DNA from: G963701675 sp963701675
Lineage (GTDB): Bacteria; Planctomycetota; Planctomycetia; Gemmatales; Gemmataceae
DNA length: 64,000 nt
Assembly: GCA_963701675.1 (NCBI GenBank)
Contig: OY969623.1
Span: forward strand, 1,860,001 to 1,924,000
Direction of reading: 5' to 3'
This document shows positions 7,881 through 17,900 of this stretch, piece after piece (position 1 is the stretch's first letter; each line of letters opens with the position of its first letter). The translations under genes and the position numbers were made by a program. The notes beneath the pieces were generated by a model. That model was not told the origin of the DNA and made no database searches. It worked only from the letters and a program-made list of their open reading frames with translations.

Positions 7881-10333
7881 GGCGCACAACTGTGCACTCC
7901 GGCAATCTGAGAGGATAGGGTTTTCTCTATCACCCAGATCTGCATGGAGGCACTGAGGTGTACGCCGACATGGAACGCTGGACTGAGATCCGCCGCAAGG
8001 TCTTGACGGGCGAGCTGAGCAAACGTCAGGCCTGCCGGCACTTTGACATCCACTGGTTGACGCTGCGGAAGATTCTTGCCCATGTAGAACCGCCCGGCTA
8101 TCGACGGACGCGGCCACCGCGACGGCCGACCATCGAACCGTTCCTGCCCATCATCCACGCCATTCTCGACGCCGATAAGACGGCTCCAAAGAAGCAGCGA
8201 CACACGGCGCATCGCATCTGGCAAAGACTGCGCACCGAACACGGTTTCACTGGTGGCTATACCACGGTCAAAGACGTCGTTCGCGAGTTGAAGATAGGTC
8301 GGCAGGAGGTGTTCCTCCCTTTGTCGCATCCGCCCGGCGAGGGCCAAGTGGACTTCGGATTCGCGGAGGTCGTAGTGGCGGGCGTGCCTACGAAGGTAGC
8401 GCTTTTCGTTCTGAGCTTGCCCTACGCGAATGCGGTGTTCTGCCAGGTGTTTCCACGCGAATGCACCGAGGTTTTCTTAGAGGGACACAAACGGGCCTTC
8501 GCGTTTTTCGGAGGCGTGCCGCGGCGGATTGCTTACGATAATGCCCGAACGGCGGTGGCCCGGATCACCGATAGGCGCCAGCGGCAGGTGACGCGCGCGT
8601 TTCAGCGCCTGCAAAGCCACTATCTCTTTACGCCTCACTTCTGTCTGGTGCGTCGGCCCAACGAGAAGGGACACGTCGAACGGTTGCTCGACTATGCGCG
8701 GTCGAATTTCCTGGTGCCAGTGCCTTCGGTTCCTTCCCTGGAAGCGTTGAACGCGCTCTTGGTCGAGCGTTGCCGACAGGACCTGGATCGGCCGGTCCGA
8801 GGCAAGTCCGGAACATCCGCCACGTTGCTGATCGAGGATCAGGCGGCCTTTCTGCCTTTGCCGTCCCGACCTTTCGAAGCGCGACGGCTGACCCAGGTAG
8901 CCGCCGATTCGTTGTCGCTGATCCGCTTTGACACCAATTCCTACTCCGTGCCGACACGTTACGCTCACCGCCGGTTGACGGTTATCGCCACCGTGGATGA
9001 AGTTCGCGTGGTCCACGAGGACCGGCTGGTGGCCCGGCACGAGCGCTGCTGGGACCACAAGCAATTCCGCTTCGATCCGCTGCACTATCTAGAGCTCTTG
9101 GAGCGGAAGCCGGGCGGATTCGATTATGCCCGACCTTTGGAACACTGGAAACTACCCGACTGCTTTGGCCTGCTCCGCCGACGCCTGGAAGCGGCCGACA
9201 CGACCGGATACGGGACGCAGGCCTTCATTCGGGTGCTACGCCTGTTGGAGACGTTTTCTCTCGCGCAGTTGGCGGATGCCGTCGATTACGCGCTCGACAT
9301 CGATGTGATCGATCCCGAGAGCATTCGACTGATCGTGGAACACCGAACCGAACGGCCGGTCGATCTCTTTCGTCTCGACGGGCGACCGCACTTGCAAACG
9401 GTGCGGGTAAGGCCCACCGACGTGTCCGCCTACCAGGCTCTTCTCGTGGGAGGAGCCTTGCTCATGACTCCCACCGAAGCCAAAAGCACGGTACTGCTCA
9501 AGCACCATCTCAAGGCCCTAAGACTCCCGACTGTCCTGACGGAGTGTGAGAAGGTGGCCCAGCGCTGCGCAGCCACGAATGCGGACCACCTGACGTTCCT
9601 ACTGCAACTGTGCGAATTGGAACTGATCGAACGCGAACGCAAGGCAGCCGAGCGACGACTCAAAGCGGCCCGCTTCCCCACCGCCAAGCTGCTCGACCAA
9701 TTCGACTTCGCCGCCCGTCCCAGCGTGAACAAGCCGCTCGTCCTCGACCTGGTCCGTGGCGACTACTTGACCCGTCGAGAGAACATCTTGCTGGTGGGGC
9801 CCAGCGGCACAGGCAAAACCCACTTGGCCACGGCGCTGGGTATGGCCGCCTGTGCTCAGGGCAAGCGAGTACGCTTCTGGCGCGTGACCGAGTTGATCAC
9901 CACCCTAAGGGAAGCGGATGAAGACCGGCAATTACTCCGTCTTCGAAATCACTTGTCCAAACTCGACCTGTTGATTCTCGATGAGTTGGGCTACGTGCCG
10001 GCCACCAAGGCTGGCGCCGAACTACTCTTCGACGTGATCGCCACGGCCTACGAACGTTCGAGTGTCATCCTGACCACGAACCTGCCGTTTGAGAATTGGA
10101 CCGAGGTACTCGGCAACGAACGGCTAACTGGCGCGGCCCTCGATCGCCTGACGCATCGTTGCCACATTATCGAAACCAGCGGCGAGAGTTATCGCCTGCA
10201 AGATGCCAAACGCCGACGTCGAACGGATTCCAAGACCTAAACACTACCCAAGGAGCCGCCACCCTGTACCATAATTGACCAAGCGCCTCACTTTTCGACC
10301 GCCGAGCGCCTCACTTTTGCTCCGCCGTTAACA
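7823..10333 (+). mobile_element. IS21-family element, structurally complete (2,511 bp)
   Basis: The ends are TGTTAACGGCGGAGCAAAAG (from 7823) and its exact inverse, ending in CCGTTAACA at 10333. The inverted repeat stays perfect for more than 30 bp, and GTGAGGCGC-type units recur inside both ends, as in the multiple terminal repeats of IS21 elements. One transposase/helper ORF fills the interior. The flanks are not a direct repeat: CGAG stands on the left and CTCG on the right, so the inverted repeat extends 4 bp outward. The absence of a target duplication suggests this copy arose by recombination between two IS21 copies. Confidence 0.92.
7958..10240 (+). CDS. istA-istB: IS21 transposase IstA fused in frame to helper ATPase IstB
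   Basis: A single 760-codon frame from GTG 7958 (GGAGG at 7945-7949; ATG 7970 is an alternative). Residues 1 to about 500 are IstA: an N-terminal HTH (LSKRQACRHFDIHWLTLRKI), the rve core (GEGQVDFGFAEV, IAYDNARTAV, PNEKGHVERLLDY) and a C-terminal beta region. Residues 503-760 are IstB, a AAA+ ATPase with Walker A LVGPSGTGKTHLATALG and Walker B LLILDELGYVP. IstA normally ends before IstB as a separate gene. Here no stop separates them, but GGGAGGAG at 9448-9455 before ATG 9464 could still start IstB alone. IstA integrates the element; IstB selects target DNA. Whether the fusion protein is made is unknown. Confidence 0.95.
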   Translation: MYADMERWTEIRRKVLTGELSKRQACRHFDIHWLTLRKILAHVEPPGYRRTRPPRRPTIEPFLPIIHAILDADKTAPKKQRHTAHRIWQRLRTEHGFTGGYTTVKDVVRELKIGRQEVFLPLSHPPGEGQVDFGFAEVVVAGVPTKVALFVLSLPYANAVFCQVFPRECTEVFLEGHKRAFAFFGGVPRRIAYDNARTAVARITDRRQRQVTRAFQRLQSHYLFTPHFCLVRRPNEKGHVERLLDYARSNFLVPVPSVPSLEALNALLVERCRQDLDRPVRGKSGTSATLLIEDQAAFLPLPSRPFEARRLTQVAADSLSLIRFDTNSYSVPTRYAHRRLTVIATVDEVRVVHEDRLVARHERCWDHKQFRFDPLHYLELLERKPGGFDYARPLEHWKLPDCFGLLRRRLEAADTTGYGTQAFIRVLRLLETFSLAQLADAVDYALDIDVIDPESIRLIVEHRTERPVDLFRLDGRPHLQTVRVRPTDVSAYQALLVGGALLMTPTEAKSTVLLKHHLKALRLPTVLTECEKVAQRCAATNADHLTFLLQLCELELIERERKAAERRLKAARFPTAKLLDQFDFAARPSVNKPLVLDLVRGDYLTRRENILLVGPSGTGKTHLATALGMAACAQGKRVRFWRVTELITTLREADEDRQLLRLRNHLSKLDLLILDELGYVPATKAGAELLFDVIATAYERSSVILTTNLPFENWTEVLGNERLTGAALDRLTHRCHIIETSGESYRLQDAKRRRRTDSKT

Positions 10334-10406
10334 CTCGCTCCTTGACCGCTTCCAGGGCCACTCGGGCCTTGAACGGCGCCTCCCGAATCTTCTTCCGGCG
10401 AGCCAT
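10334..10406 (-). pseudogene. IS3-family transposase orfA, first 24 codons
   Basis: An ATG at 10406, preceded by GGAGGACCC, encodes MARRKKIREAPFKARVALEA and a few more residues. This is the typical start of IS3-family OrfA (basic N terminus, FKARVALEA). The frame is cut at 10333 by the right end of the IS21 element. The continuation is absent on the other side of the IS21, so a deletion followed or accompanied the insertion. Confidence 0.75.
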
Positions 10407-10602
10407 TGCGGGTCCTCCATGACCGCTGTCTCTCCAGGCCGGATTCTACCTTAATCGCCCTCCTATTCCTGTCCAGCTTTTGGGGTCCACTTCAAGGAGC
10501 CCGATTGGGTCATTCCCAGACTCGTCTTTGATGTCAAAAAACGGGGCGTTGCACAATGGGTGAAGTGGCGTCCGGAACCGGTCATCTGAATAATCACAGT
10601 GG

Positions 10603-11352
10603 TTACAACACCTTTTCGGCGAATAATCGACCAAGAGAGTTCCGTACAAAGCCACCCTTCTGATACTTTGCGATGGTTCTAGTCACCGACCCGTCCGGAT
10701 TAATAGTTTCCCACGGGTCTTTGCCACTGCCAAGCAATTGTCCGAACTCAAAGGTCAAGAGACCGCAAAACGCTAGATGGTGATAGTCTGGCGATGTGGG
10801 AAGCGCTTCTGTGGCATCCTGTTCAGAATGCGCGTGGCTCTTGTATGCGCTCTGAAGCGCCGGAAGGTAGGTTACGGCTACCAGATCTATTGCATGCAGA
10901 AGCCGCCACATAGTCGGAGCGTCGATCTCTTCGAGTAGGAAAGCACGCAATGCCCTTGCCATCATCGCGGGCTTGGACATGTCGTTCACTCGATCCAGCA
11001 GAAGCATGAGATTCTCACCAGCTCTTTGGCGTTCCTTAGCATTGCCGACGAGTTTTTCGATTTGTTTCTGGCGTCGATTCTTCGGTACGTCGGCGAGGTT
11101 GACCAGGAATTCAGCCAGTTTTTTCATGTAAAGACGGTTTTGAATGCTCGTGGCGATGCTATACGCTTTCTGAATTGTTCCTATGATTGGTACTTCCTTG
11201 AGGATCCCCTCGTCCAAGAGCGCGTCTATGCCAAGCTCGGCATAGTCGACGGCAAGGGATTTAAGCTCAGATTCTTGTAGCGTGTCGACAAGTGAAAGCT
11301 CAAGTTCATTCGTGTTCGCCGAGTCCCAGCTTCTGAAAGCGCTCCCGCGCAT
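10603..11352 (-). CDS. Hypothetical protein with lost or displaced 5' end
   Basis: Coding-like sequence runs from about LVDTLQESELKSLAVDYAEL (near 11310) to the stop at 10603. It contains GIDALLDEGILKEVPIIGTI, a helical middle (KKLAEFLVNLADVPKNRRQK) and a hydrophobic stretch (LLHAIDLVAVTYLPALQSAY). No family was recognised. The only in-frame ATG upstream (11352) lies inside the antisense of a DUF892 fragment, so the native start has probably been deleted. An ATG much further in (MKKLAEF) is the only internal start. Probably a 5'-truncated gene. Confidence 0.5.
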   Translation of the reverse strand: MRGSAFRSWDSANTNELELSLVDTLQESELKSLAVDYAELGIDALLDEGILKEVPIIGTIQKAYSIATSIQNRLYMKKLAEFLVNLADVPKNRRQKQIEKLVGNAKERQRAGENLMLLLDRVNDMSKPAMMARALRAFLLEEIDAPTMWRLLHAIDLVAVTYLPALQSAYKSHAHSEQDATEALPTSPDYHHLAFCGLLTFEFGQLLGSGKDPWETINPDGSVTRTIAKYQKGGFVRNSLGRLFAEKVL

Positions 11353-11670
11353 GGCCAAGACGGCTTCATCCGAAGCGTTGGCAGAGGCACTGACAAACCA
11401 CCTGGAAGAAACCAAGACGCAAGTAGATCGCCTGGACAAGATCGGCGAGACACTCGGTCTGAAACTCGGCGGGAAAAAATGCAAGGCAATGGAAGGGCTT
11501 ATCGAGGAAGGTAAAGAAGTACTGGATGCCGACGGCGAGGAGTTGCTTATCGATCTTGCGATCATTGGCGCGGGTCAACGGGTGGAACACTACGAAATCT
11601 CTGCGTACGGTAGCGCCTGCGCTCTCGCCGAGAAGTTTGGCGCCCGGTTGACCTTTGACGAGTACTCGCG
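11321..11670 (+). pseudogene. DUF892 (YciE/YciF ferritin-like) fragment
   Basis: About 115 codons from ESQLLKALPRMAKTASSEAL through KCKAMEGLIEEGKEVLD and GAGQRVEHYEISAYGSACAL match the central part of the DUF892/YciF four-helix family, whose acidic and His residues (EGLIEEGKE, RVEHYE) form a ferritin-like metal site. Both ends are missing: the usual N-terminal helix is replaced by unrelated residues, and the last helix is lost where a transposase scrap begins. Not expected to be functional. Confidence 0.8.
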
Positions 11671-11679
11671 GCTGTGCAC

Positions 11680-11787
11680 ACGGCGACGCCCGTGGCCATC
11701 CCGGACGCGGCTCGAAACGCGGTCAGCATCCAACACACGACGACGCCCGGGGCCATCCCGGACACGGCTCGAAACGCGGACGACGAC
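11680..11787. repeat. Imperfect direct repeat of about 50 bp, two units
   Basis: Two units share GGCCATCCCGGACRCGGCTC followed by GAAACGCG; they start near 11680 and 11738. They lie in the tail of the transposase remnant and look like a short local duplication. Confidence 0.6.
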
Positions 11788-11860
11788 AAGCCGGCCGAGT
11801 GCCGTAGTAAATCTCGTCCGGCGTCGCTCCTTTGAGTGCCGTGTGGGGACGGTCGGCATG
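11725..11860 (-). pseudogene. Transposase C-terminal remnant
   Basis: Read on the minus strand, the segment gives ADRPHTALKGATPDEIYYG followed by RPACRRPRFEPCPGWPRA and a stop. This is the end of an rve-type integrase/transposase seen widely in planctomycetes (H-A-L-x-G-x-T-P-D-E-x-Y). A related copy of the RPRFEPxPGWPRA segment follows downstream (11680-11725), so the tail was locally duplicated. No catalytic core remains. Confidence 0.6.
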
Positions 11861-11894
11861 AAATGGGACATTTGCGGCGGCGGTTCATTACGGC

Positions 11895-12107
11895 GTGGGC
11901 AGTCAGCCTGAATCCCTTGCGTTGGGCGACGTGGACAACGACTTAGACTTGGACATTGTCGTCGCCAATTACTTATCGTTGTCGGTGAGCGTGCTGTTGA
12001 ATTCCATAGTCCTGGCTACGTTCACGGTGACGCGCTCCGGCAGTCCTGACATCGTGAGGAGTGAGCGGCGGCGGTCGGTCATGGTGCGGCTCTCCATTTC
12101 CCAATAA
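11895..12107 (+). pseudogene. FG-GAP/VCBS-repeat protein fragment
   Basis: The frame encodes GSQPESLALGDVDNDLDLDI followed by VVANYLSLSVSVLLN, a single FG-GAP/VCBS repeat. The DxDxDxDLD segment is the calcium-binding loop of these beta-propeller blades. The rest of the gene is missing and the frame runs on into unrelated sequence. A second FG-GAP scrap occurs at 31384-31659. Confidence 0.65.
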
Positions 12108-12464
12108 AGACCAGCAAAGACCAGCAAAGGCGGTGCCTCCGATAAACGAAAACACCCCGACTATGCCGTCAGGGCGTTATCGCGGACCCATCGCACTAAG
12201 AAAGTGTGTTGCGTAGGTTTTATCGGTAAACGTGACCTTGCGGCTTGAATCTGGGTCTCGTCAAATCGTCCACAGTGGCGGAAGTGCGAAGTGACCTTCA
12301 TCGGAAGATCCGTGGCCCTTTGAAGATGCGACGTTCGCTGTTTACTTATCGCGTTCTGGCGCCTTGTCCGTCGCAACGGTTGCCGTTGCCATGGACGCGT
12401 ACATCACCAGCGCCCGGTGGGCGGCGACGTAGGCTGCTTCGTCTCCCGCAGTGGCCGGGGCAAA

Positions 12465-13470
12465 CTGCTCAACTTCTGGCGGGCAGCGCCTGGCTCTTCG
12501 CCGACAAGCGATTTGATAATCACCTCGACTACCTCTTCATTGACGAAGCTGGCCAAGTCGCCATCGCGAACGTTATTGCTTCGCCGGACCAAGCGGCGCG
12601 GGCCGACGGTGCCCCGGCGCCATGCTTGAGGAGCTGTGCTTCAAATCCCCGGCGTGCTCTCTCATATCGACGCTGAGTCGATGCTGCTCGTCTCTCGTGT
12701 CGCGATGGGAACGGCAGCCCGCAATATCGTACTCGTAGGGGATCAGATGCAGCTTGGGCAGCCGCTACAAGGCGTGCATCCGGGTGAGGCTGGCTTGTCA
12801 GTCCTATTTTCTCTTAGGCGGTCAAGCTACGGTCAGTCCGGATCGAGGCATTTTTTTGAACAATACGCGCCGTCTTCATCCGACTATTTGCGATTTCGTT
12901 TCGCGCGTTTTCTACGACGGCCGACTTGCTCCTGATCCCGGCAACGAGAAACGGCAGATCATTTTCAAGACGCCAATCGACGGAGTTAAACCCCACGGAA
13001 TTCACTTCCAGCCTGTCAACCATTCGGGCTGCACGCAGAAAAGCGAAGAAGAAGGCGCGATTATCAAGCAGCGGTATGAGCAGCTCCTGCAGCAAGACTT
13101 CCATGACGCCGAGGGCCGAGTCCGCCCCATGACCATTGAGGATATTCTTGTGGTCAGCCCGTACAACGTGCAAGTAGACCATTTGAAGGCGATACTGCCA
13201 GCCGGTGCGCGGGTCGGAACGGTTGATAAGTTTCAAGGGCAGGAGGCTCCAGTTGTACTCATCTCTATGGCAACGTCCAGCGCTGAGGACATGCCACGCA
13301 ATATTGAGTTCCTTTTTAGCTCCAATCGCCTCAACGTCGCGCTGTCCCGTGCCCGGTGTCTTGCGGCAGTCATCGCCAGTGCCAAACTTTTGGAAACACC
13401 CTGCCGCACCATCGAGCAGTTAAGGCTCGTCAACAAATTCTGCGAGTTTGCCATGTCGGCTGCTTCCTGA
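12465..13470 (+). pseudogene. Superfamily I DNA/RNA helicase, C-terminal half, frameshifted
   Basis: Three frames together give the second half of a Dna2/NAM7-like helicase resembling TM0106-family nuclease-helicases. The first frame has Walker B (LDYLFIDEAGQVAIANVIA, about 12525). After about 110 bp of unrelated sequence the second frame has NIVLVGDQMQLGQPLQGVHP (about 12725). After a slip at TTTT 12807-12810 the third frame has LLGGQATVSPDRGIF, VVSPYNVQVDHLKAILPAGA, RVGTVDKFQGQEAPVVLISM and SSNRLNVALSRAR (motifs V-VI). Walker A and everything before it are absent, so the protein cannot be active. Confidence 0.8.
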
Positions 13471-13747
13471 AGACTGGGCGCATCGAATGCAAAGTCACGT
13501 CCCTGGCGGCTAATTCCGGGAGACCCGCGGGTGTAGCCGCAGGGCGATCTGGACGTGCGTTTTGCACCCTTCCCACCCGGCTCCGCCGTCCTTAATACGC
13601 CAGGTCTCAAAACCATTGGCCGACCGGCAAAAAGGCGGGTATCTTAAGCCTCAACCTCGCCCGAGGCACCACTTTCGCGTGGATCAGCGTTGTCCGCCGG
13701 CCAGTCGGCATCCCGCAACCCGGACGAGGCGAATTGGCCGGAGGACC
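13471..13747. other. Intergenic region, no gene seen
   Basis: About 280 bases between the helicase remnant and the SNF2-type ORF. It contains the GGAGG ribosome-binding site for the ATG at 13748 but no other feature I can support. Confidence 0.5.
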
Positions 13748-14995
13748 ATGACCACACCGTACCACGCACGATATTTCGCACATGAGCTAACCCGGCAACA
13801 CCGTGCCGGCGGCGCGGATCGCCTGTCGATGGCGCTGTTCGACGCCTGCGTGGACCTGAATCCCCACCAGATCGACGCTGCCGCATTCGCATTGCGAAGC
13901 CCGCTTTCCAAAGGTGTCTTGCTCGCCGATGATGTCGGGCTAGGCAAAACCATCGAGGCCGGCTTGGTCATGTGCCAATACTGGTCCGAACGCAAGCGCC
14001 GTCTGATGGTGATCTGCCCGGCCAGCCTTAGAAAACAGTGGGGACTCGAACTTCAGGAAAAGTTCAACCTCCCGAATGTCATTCTTGACGCACGTACTTA
14101 TCGCCAATCGCAACTAAACGGAAACCTCGAACCATTCTCGACCGACAAGGTGGTCATCACATCCTTGAACTTCGCCAGCACGATGCGTGCGGAAGTCCGC
14201 GTCGTGCCGTTCGATCTAGTTGTGATCGACGAAGCCCACAAGCTACGAAACGCCTACCGACCCAAGAACAAAATGGGCCAAAACATCAAGTGGGCGGTAG
14301 AGGAGCGGAAAAAACTATTGCTCACGGCCACGCCGTTGCAAAACTCGCTGTTGGAGCTTTACGGAATTTCCACGGTCCTCGACGACATGCTGTTCGGTGA
14401 TCCGGCATCCTTCCGCGCTCAGTACGGCAATTCCGCCGGGGACGCAAAGGCGTTGCGCGAACGCCTGCAACACTTTTGTCAACGAACACTGCGCCGGCAG
14501 GTGATCGAGTACATCCAATACACCGAACGCCGCCTGCTTACGTTTAAGTTTCATCCGACCGACGACGAGCAGAAGCTCTACGAGGCCGTGTCAGAATACT
14601 TGATGCGTGACAACACCTTCGCGTTTCCGAAACGCCAGCGCCACTTGACCGCGCTGATCCTTCGCAAGCTTCTAGCGTCGTCTCGTTGGGCCTCCGGGAG
14701 CGCGTCGAATAACCGAGTTGTCGCTGCGGGAACAGCGACGAATACCGCAGGTAACTTTGACTGGGTCGTCCGCACCCACAACGCAGCGACCGGAAGATTA
14801 CTTTGGCAGGATCATTATGACCTCGCAGGGAAAAACGATCTTGCAGTTGAAGTCACGATCGACGGTGACACGGCTTATGTCAGCGGGTACGTCACCACCG
14901 CTGCTAACAATCGAGATCTCTTCGTACGTGCATACGACCTAAATTCAGGGACCGTGCCGGGTCGAGTGCCGAACGCATTAACTCGGAACTTCTGA
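13748..14995 (+). pseudogene. SNF2-family helicase N-terminal half fused to a propeller fragment
   Basis: The start is ATG 13748 with GGAGG directly upstream. Residues 1 to about 312 are the first RecA lobe of a SNF2/RapA-like helicase: HELTRQHRAGGADRLSMALF, Walker A in LLADDVGLGKTIEAGLV, motif Ia VICPASLRKQW, DEAH box LVVIDEAHKLRN, and motif III LLLTATPLQN. At KLLASS (about 14680) native sequence stops and the frame continues into an unrelated PQQ/YVTN-like propeller piece (NFDWVVRTHNAATGRLLWQD, DGDTAYVSGYVTTAANNRD). The second RecA lobe is missing. Helicases of this type are frequent in phage-defence islands. The chimera is probably a deletion joint, and it ends 18 bp inside the convergent gene. 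Confidence 0.85.
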
Positions 14996-17900
14996 GTACT
15001 TCAACTCTTGGACGGCGGCGTTCTGTTTCTTGATCGAGCCAAAGGCGTTTCTTATGCCATCAATGGCGGCATTCTCGTGATCTGACTCTTTGTCAAAGGG
15101 CCCCGTCCCATACGACGGATCGTAGATCTTGTTGTCATACTTGACAACAAAGTGGTCAGGCAATTTCGAGAAGGGATCCTTGAAACCCTGGCCTGGAATC
15201 CCCTCTTCCGGGAATACATCAAGGCTTGCTCGATACGGAAAATCGCCTAAACCGGGGACACCTGCATAAAGTCCGTCCTTGACGGTATCATCCCCTTTCG
15301 CTGGGGAATCGAGAGTCTTGTTATCACCTGGCCTGATAGCGGGAAAATTCGGTGCCCCGTTGCCAACAGGAATCACTTGCTCGTCGTCAACTTCTCCTTC
15401 CACTTTGGAATTGCAAATCCCATCGGCGCCGGTATTGATAAACAAATTGTTGACCACCTCGTCATCGCCGCCTTTTGGCGTATCCAATTTTGAGTTGTTG
15501 CCTGGTGTGACACAGAGTTCTTCGGGAGCTCCCTTATCCATCTCCATAAAGTGCTTGTCGTCTTCCTTCGTGGGTGTGTCGCGTCGGCCGTTCGGCCCGG
15601 TACCAATGCTTTGAACAAACTTCCAGTTCTTCACTAGCAGTCCTTTGGCGTTGTTGGTCACGGTCGCGTCTGCCTCGACCTTAAGGATTTTTGCACCGTC
15701 GATGCCCTGTGCTTTCAGTGTTTCGCTGAAAAGTTGAGCCCAAGCTTTACACGCGCCTTGGGCGGCGTCCTCCTTGAGCATGTCTTCCATGGAGATGCAG
15801 ACGTCGTTTTGAGGCGGCCGAAACTTCATCTCCGCTCCATCGGCTTTGTTGTGCCCATTGACTGGCTTGCGCTTGACGCCCGGTATGGGATTCAGAAAAT
15901 CCTTCCATATCTCCGCGACGGCGTCCGCCACCTTGTCCTTTTCCTTGGCATTGCGGCCTCCGATATCCAAAACTGTTTCATAGAGTGGCGAAGCACTGGG
16001 GTCCGCTAAAGTCACATAAATGCGGTTGCGGCTGGTTCCGACATTTTTCCACGTTGTCCCGCCGTCCAGTGAAACCTCCCACACGAGATCAAACGTATCG
16101 TAGAACTTGATGGTGTTGGGAAGCTTGTTTGCGAGTGCCGTTTCCGGCAGCGTGACGACACCGTTTGCGAAGGCAGCAGCCGTGGCCGGAAGATCTAGAT
16201 TTCCCGGCCCGTCAGCGCGCACTTGTACGGCCCCGCCGGGATTCGCCGTCGCGATCTTCGCCGTAACTTTCATGGTGGTGTCACGCGTGTATGCTACCGG
16301 GAACTTCCGATCTTTCTCATCGTCGGCGTCACCATCCAAGTTGTTGTCCTTATAATGCGGTGCGCCGTATTTTCCCGTCCCGTCATCCTCCCGCACCTCA
16401 AAGTATTTGTCGCCCGAGAAGGATACGTCCGTGAGGATATTCTGCGGAGGCTTTGCGCCATTCTGCGCGGCTAGCGCGACGAATCCATCTTGTGCTCCGT
16501 CATACTCCGGGTCACACGCCCCCGATGAAATCGGCGGCGTCGCACTGGCGGACGGCGTTTGTGTTGAACCTCCATAAAGCAGGTCGGAAAGCGGCGAAGT
16601 CGACACCAAGTCGACACTGTGGATCGCGTCATCGTAGCCGGCCCCACCGTAGTTTTGTTGATCCGTAGTGGTCAGAGTTGCAAGTTCCATTTTGAACACG
16701 CGCCCATCATGGTCCTCTGGGTCTCCGCGATAGGCTGACAGGTAGGCATCGCCGTTCCGATCCACGGTGACATCGGTCCCGCCCAGGTCATTGAGATCCC
16801 CCGAATAAAAGACAAACGCGTATTCAGTCGTGCCGTTGAACGTTCCGTCGATGGGGTTGAGCTTCAACGCAAGCATCGTGACAGAGCCGGGGTTCACGCC
16901 GAGCGACTCTTGCCAACCCATGGTCGCACTGTAGTAGATTCCGCTTGCTGCCGTAGTGCCTCCGAGAAACTTCGCACCACCAACGCTGACCCGTAGATCG
17001 AGGTTGGCGCTCGAGTCGTACGTCCAGAGCGAAGCCCACTTCAATGTCAGGCCGTCGTTGTTTAGCCGGTAGGTGAGCGGCGAATCGCCGATCGTGGCGT
17101 CTCGGAACCTGCCACCGAAATAGGCATTGTGCGCTCGATCGGCATCGACGCTGTTGAGTTCGGCATCCGCGCCGAAATCGACCGCATTGGCATATCGGAC
17201 AGTGGCCAGCGTCTTGTCGAGACTCATCTCGAGAGCCGTGTTGTAGCTCAGTCCGAAAGCCGGGTCATGGATTCTTCCCGCGACGAAGATGTCAGGCGCC
17301 GTCGCATTGGGACTGATGCCCATACCGGAGAGCCGGATAGTGCCGTCAACGGGTGCGGCAAAGGCCACCGTGCTTGGAGAATCCAAATTGCCATCGAATT
17401 TCGTGATGAATGCGCTCTGGTCGTCGTTCGTTGTCCCGACGACATAGACGCCCTGATTGTTGACGGCAATCGCCGTGATGCGTACACCCGCCGGATCCGA
17501 GATCGTCGCTGTTACTTCACATCCACCCACGGCGTTGTATCGCGTGATGTAGCCGTCCGATCCGTGGTAACCACCGGCATAACTCTTGCCCAAATTCGGG
17601 CCCTTTCCCGTCGCGACGGCGAGCACTGTGTCGGAACCCGTGTTACCGGAATAGGTATGGAAGTACGGGCTGAATTCTTTAGTGCCAGGGACCGGCCGAC
17701 ATTCTTGTCGGTGCAGATTTGGTAGAGCGGCGCGCTCAAGATTCACGGCAACACGATTCATGGCGGAAAGTTCGAAATTATGCGCCGTCGTCCGTTGCAA
17801 GTCCGCTTCAGAATCGATGGAATTTGTTTGTTTTGACCAGTCTGGAGTTCCGGCGTGATCCGTCGACTGAACCCTTTCAGATAAGGACGGGCGAGACGTG

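Larger units (their letters stand above)
6345..10493. mobile_element. IS3-type element containing a serine recombinase fragment and an IS21-type element
   Basis: Matching ends define this composite. At 6348 the sequence reads TGGACCCCAAAGGCTGGACA; the reverse complement at 10461-10489 reads TGGACCCCAAAAGCTGGACA, and both continue into related sequence. Between them on the minus strand lie the start of an IS3-type orfA (10334-10406) and the end of an orfB (6427-6969). The middle of the IS3 element is missing. In its place are a plus-strand serine recombinase fragment and a complete IS21-type element. At least one deletion is needed to explain the arrangement. Confidence 0.75.

Noticed and set aside
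17129..17725. 198-codon plus-strand frame
   Set aside because: Antisense of the propeller domain of the 14978-18508 gene.
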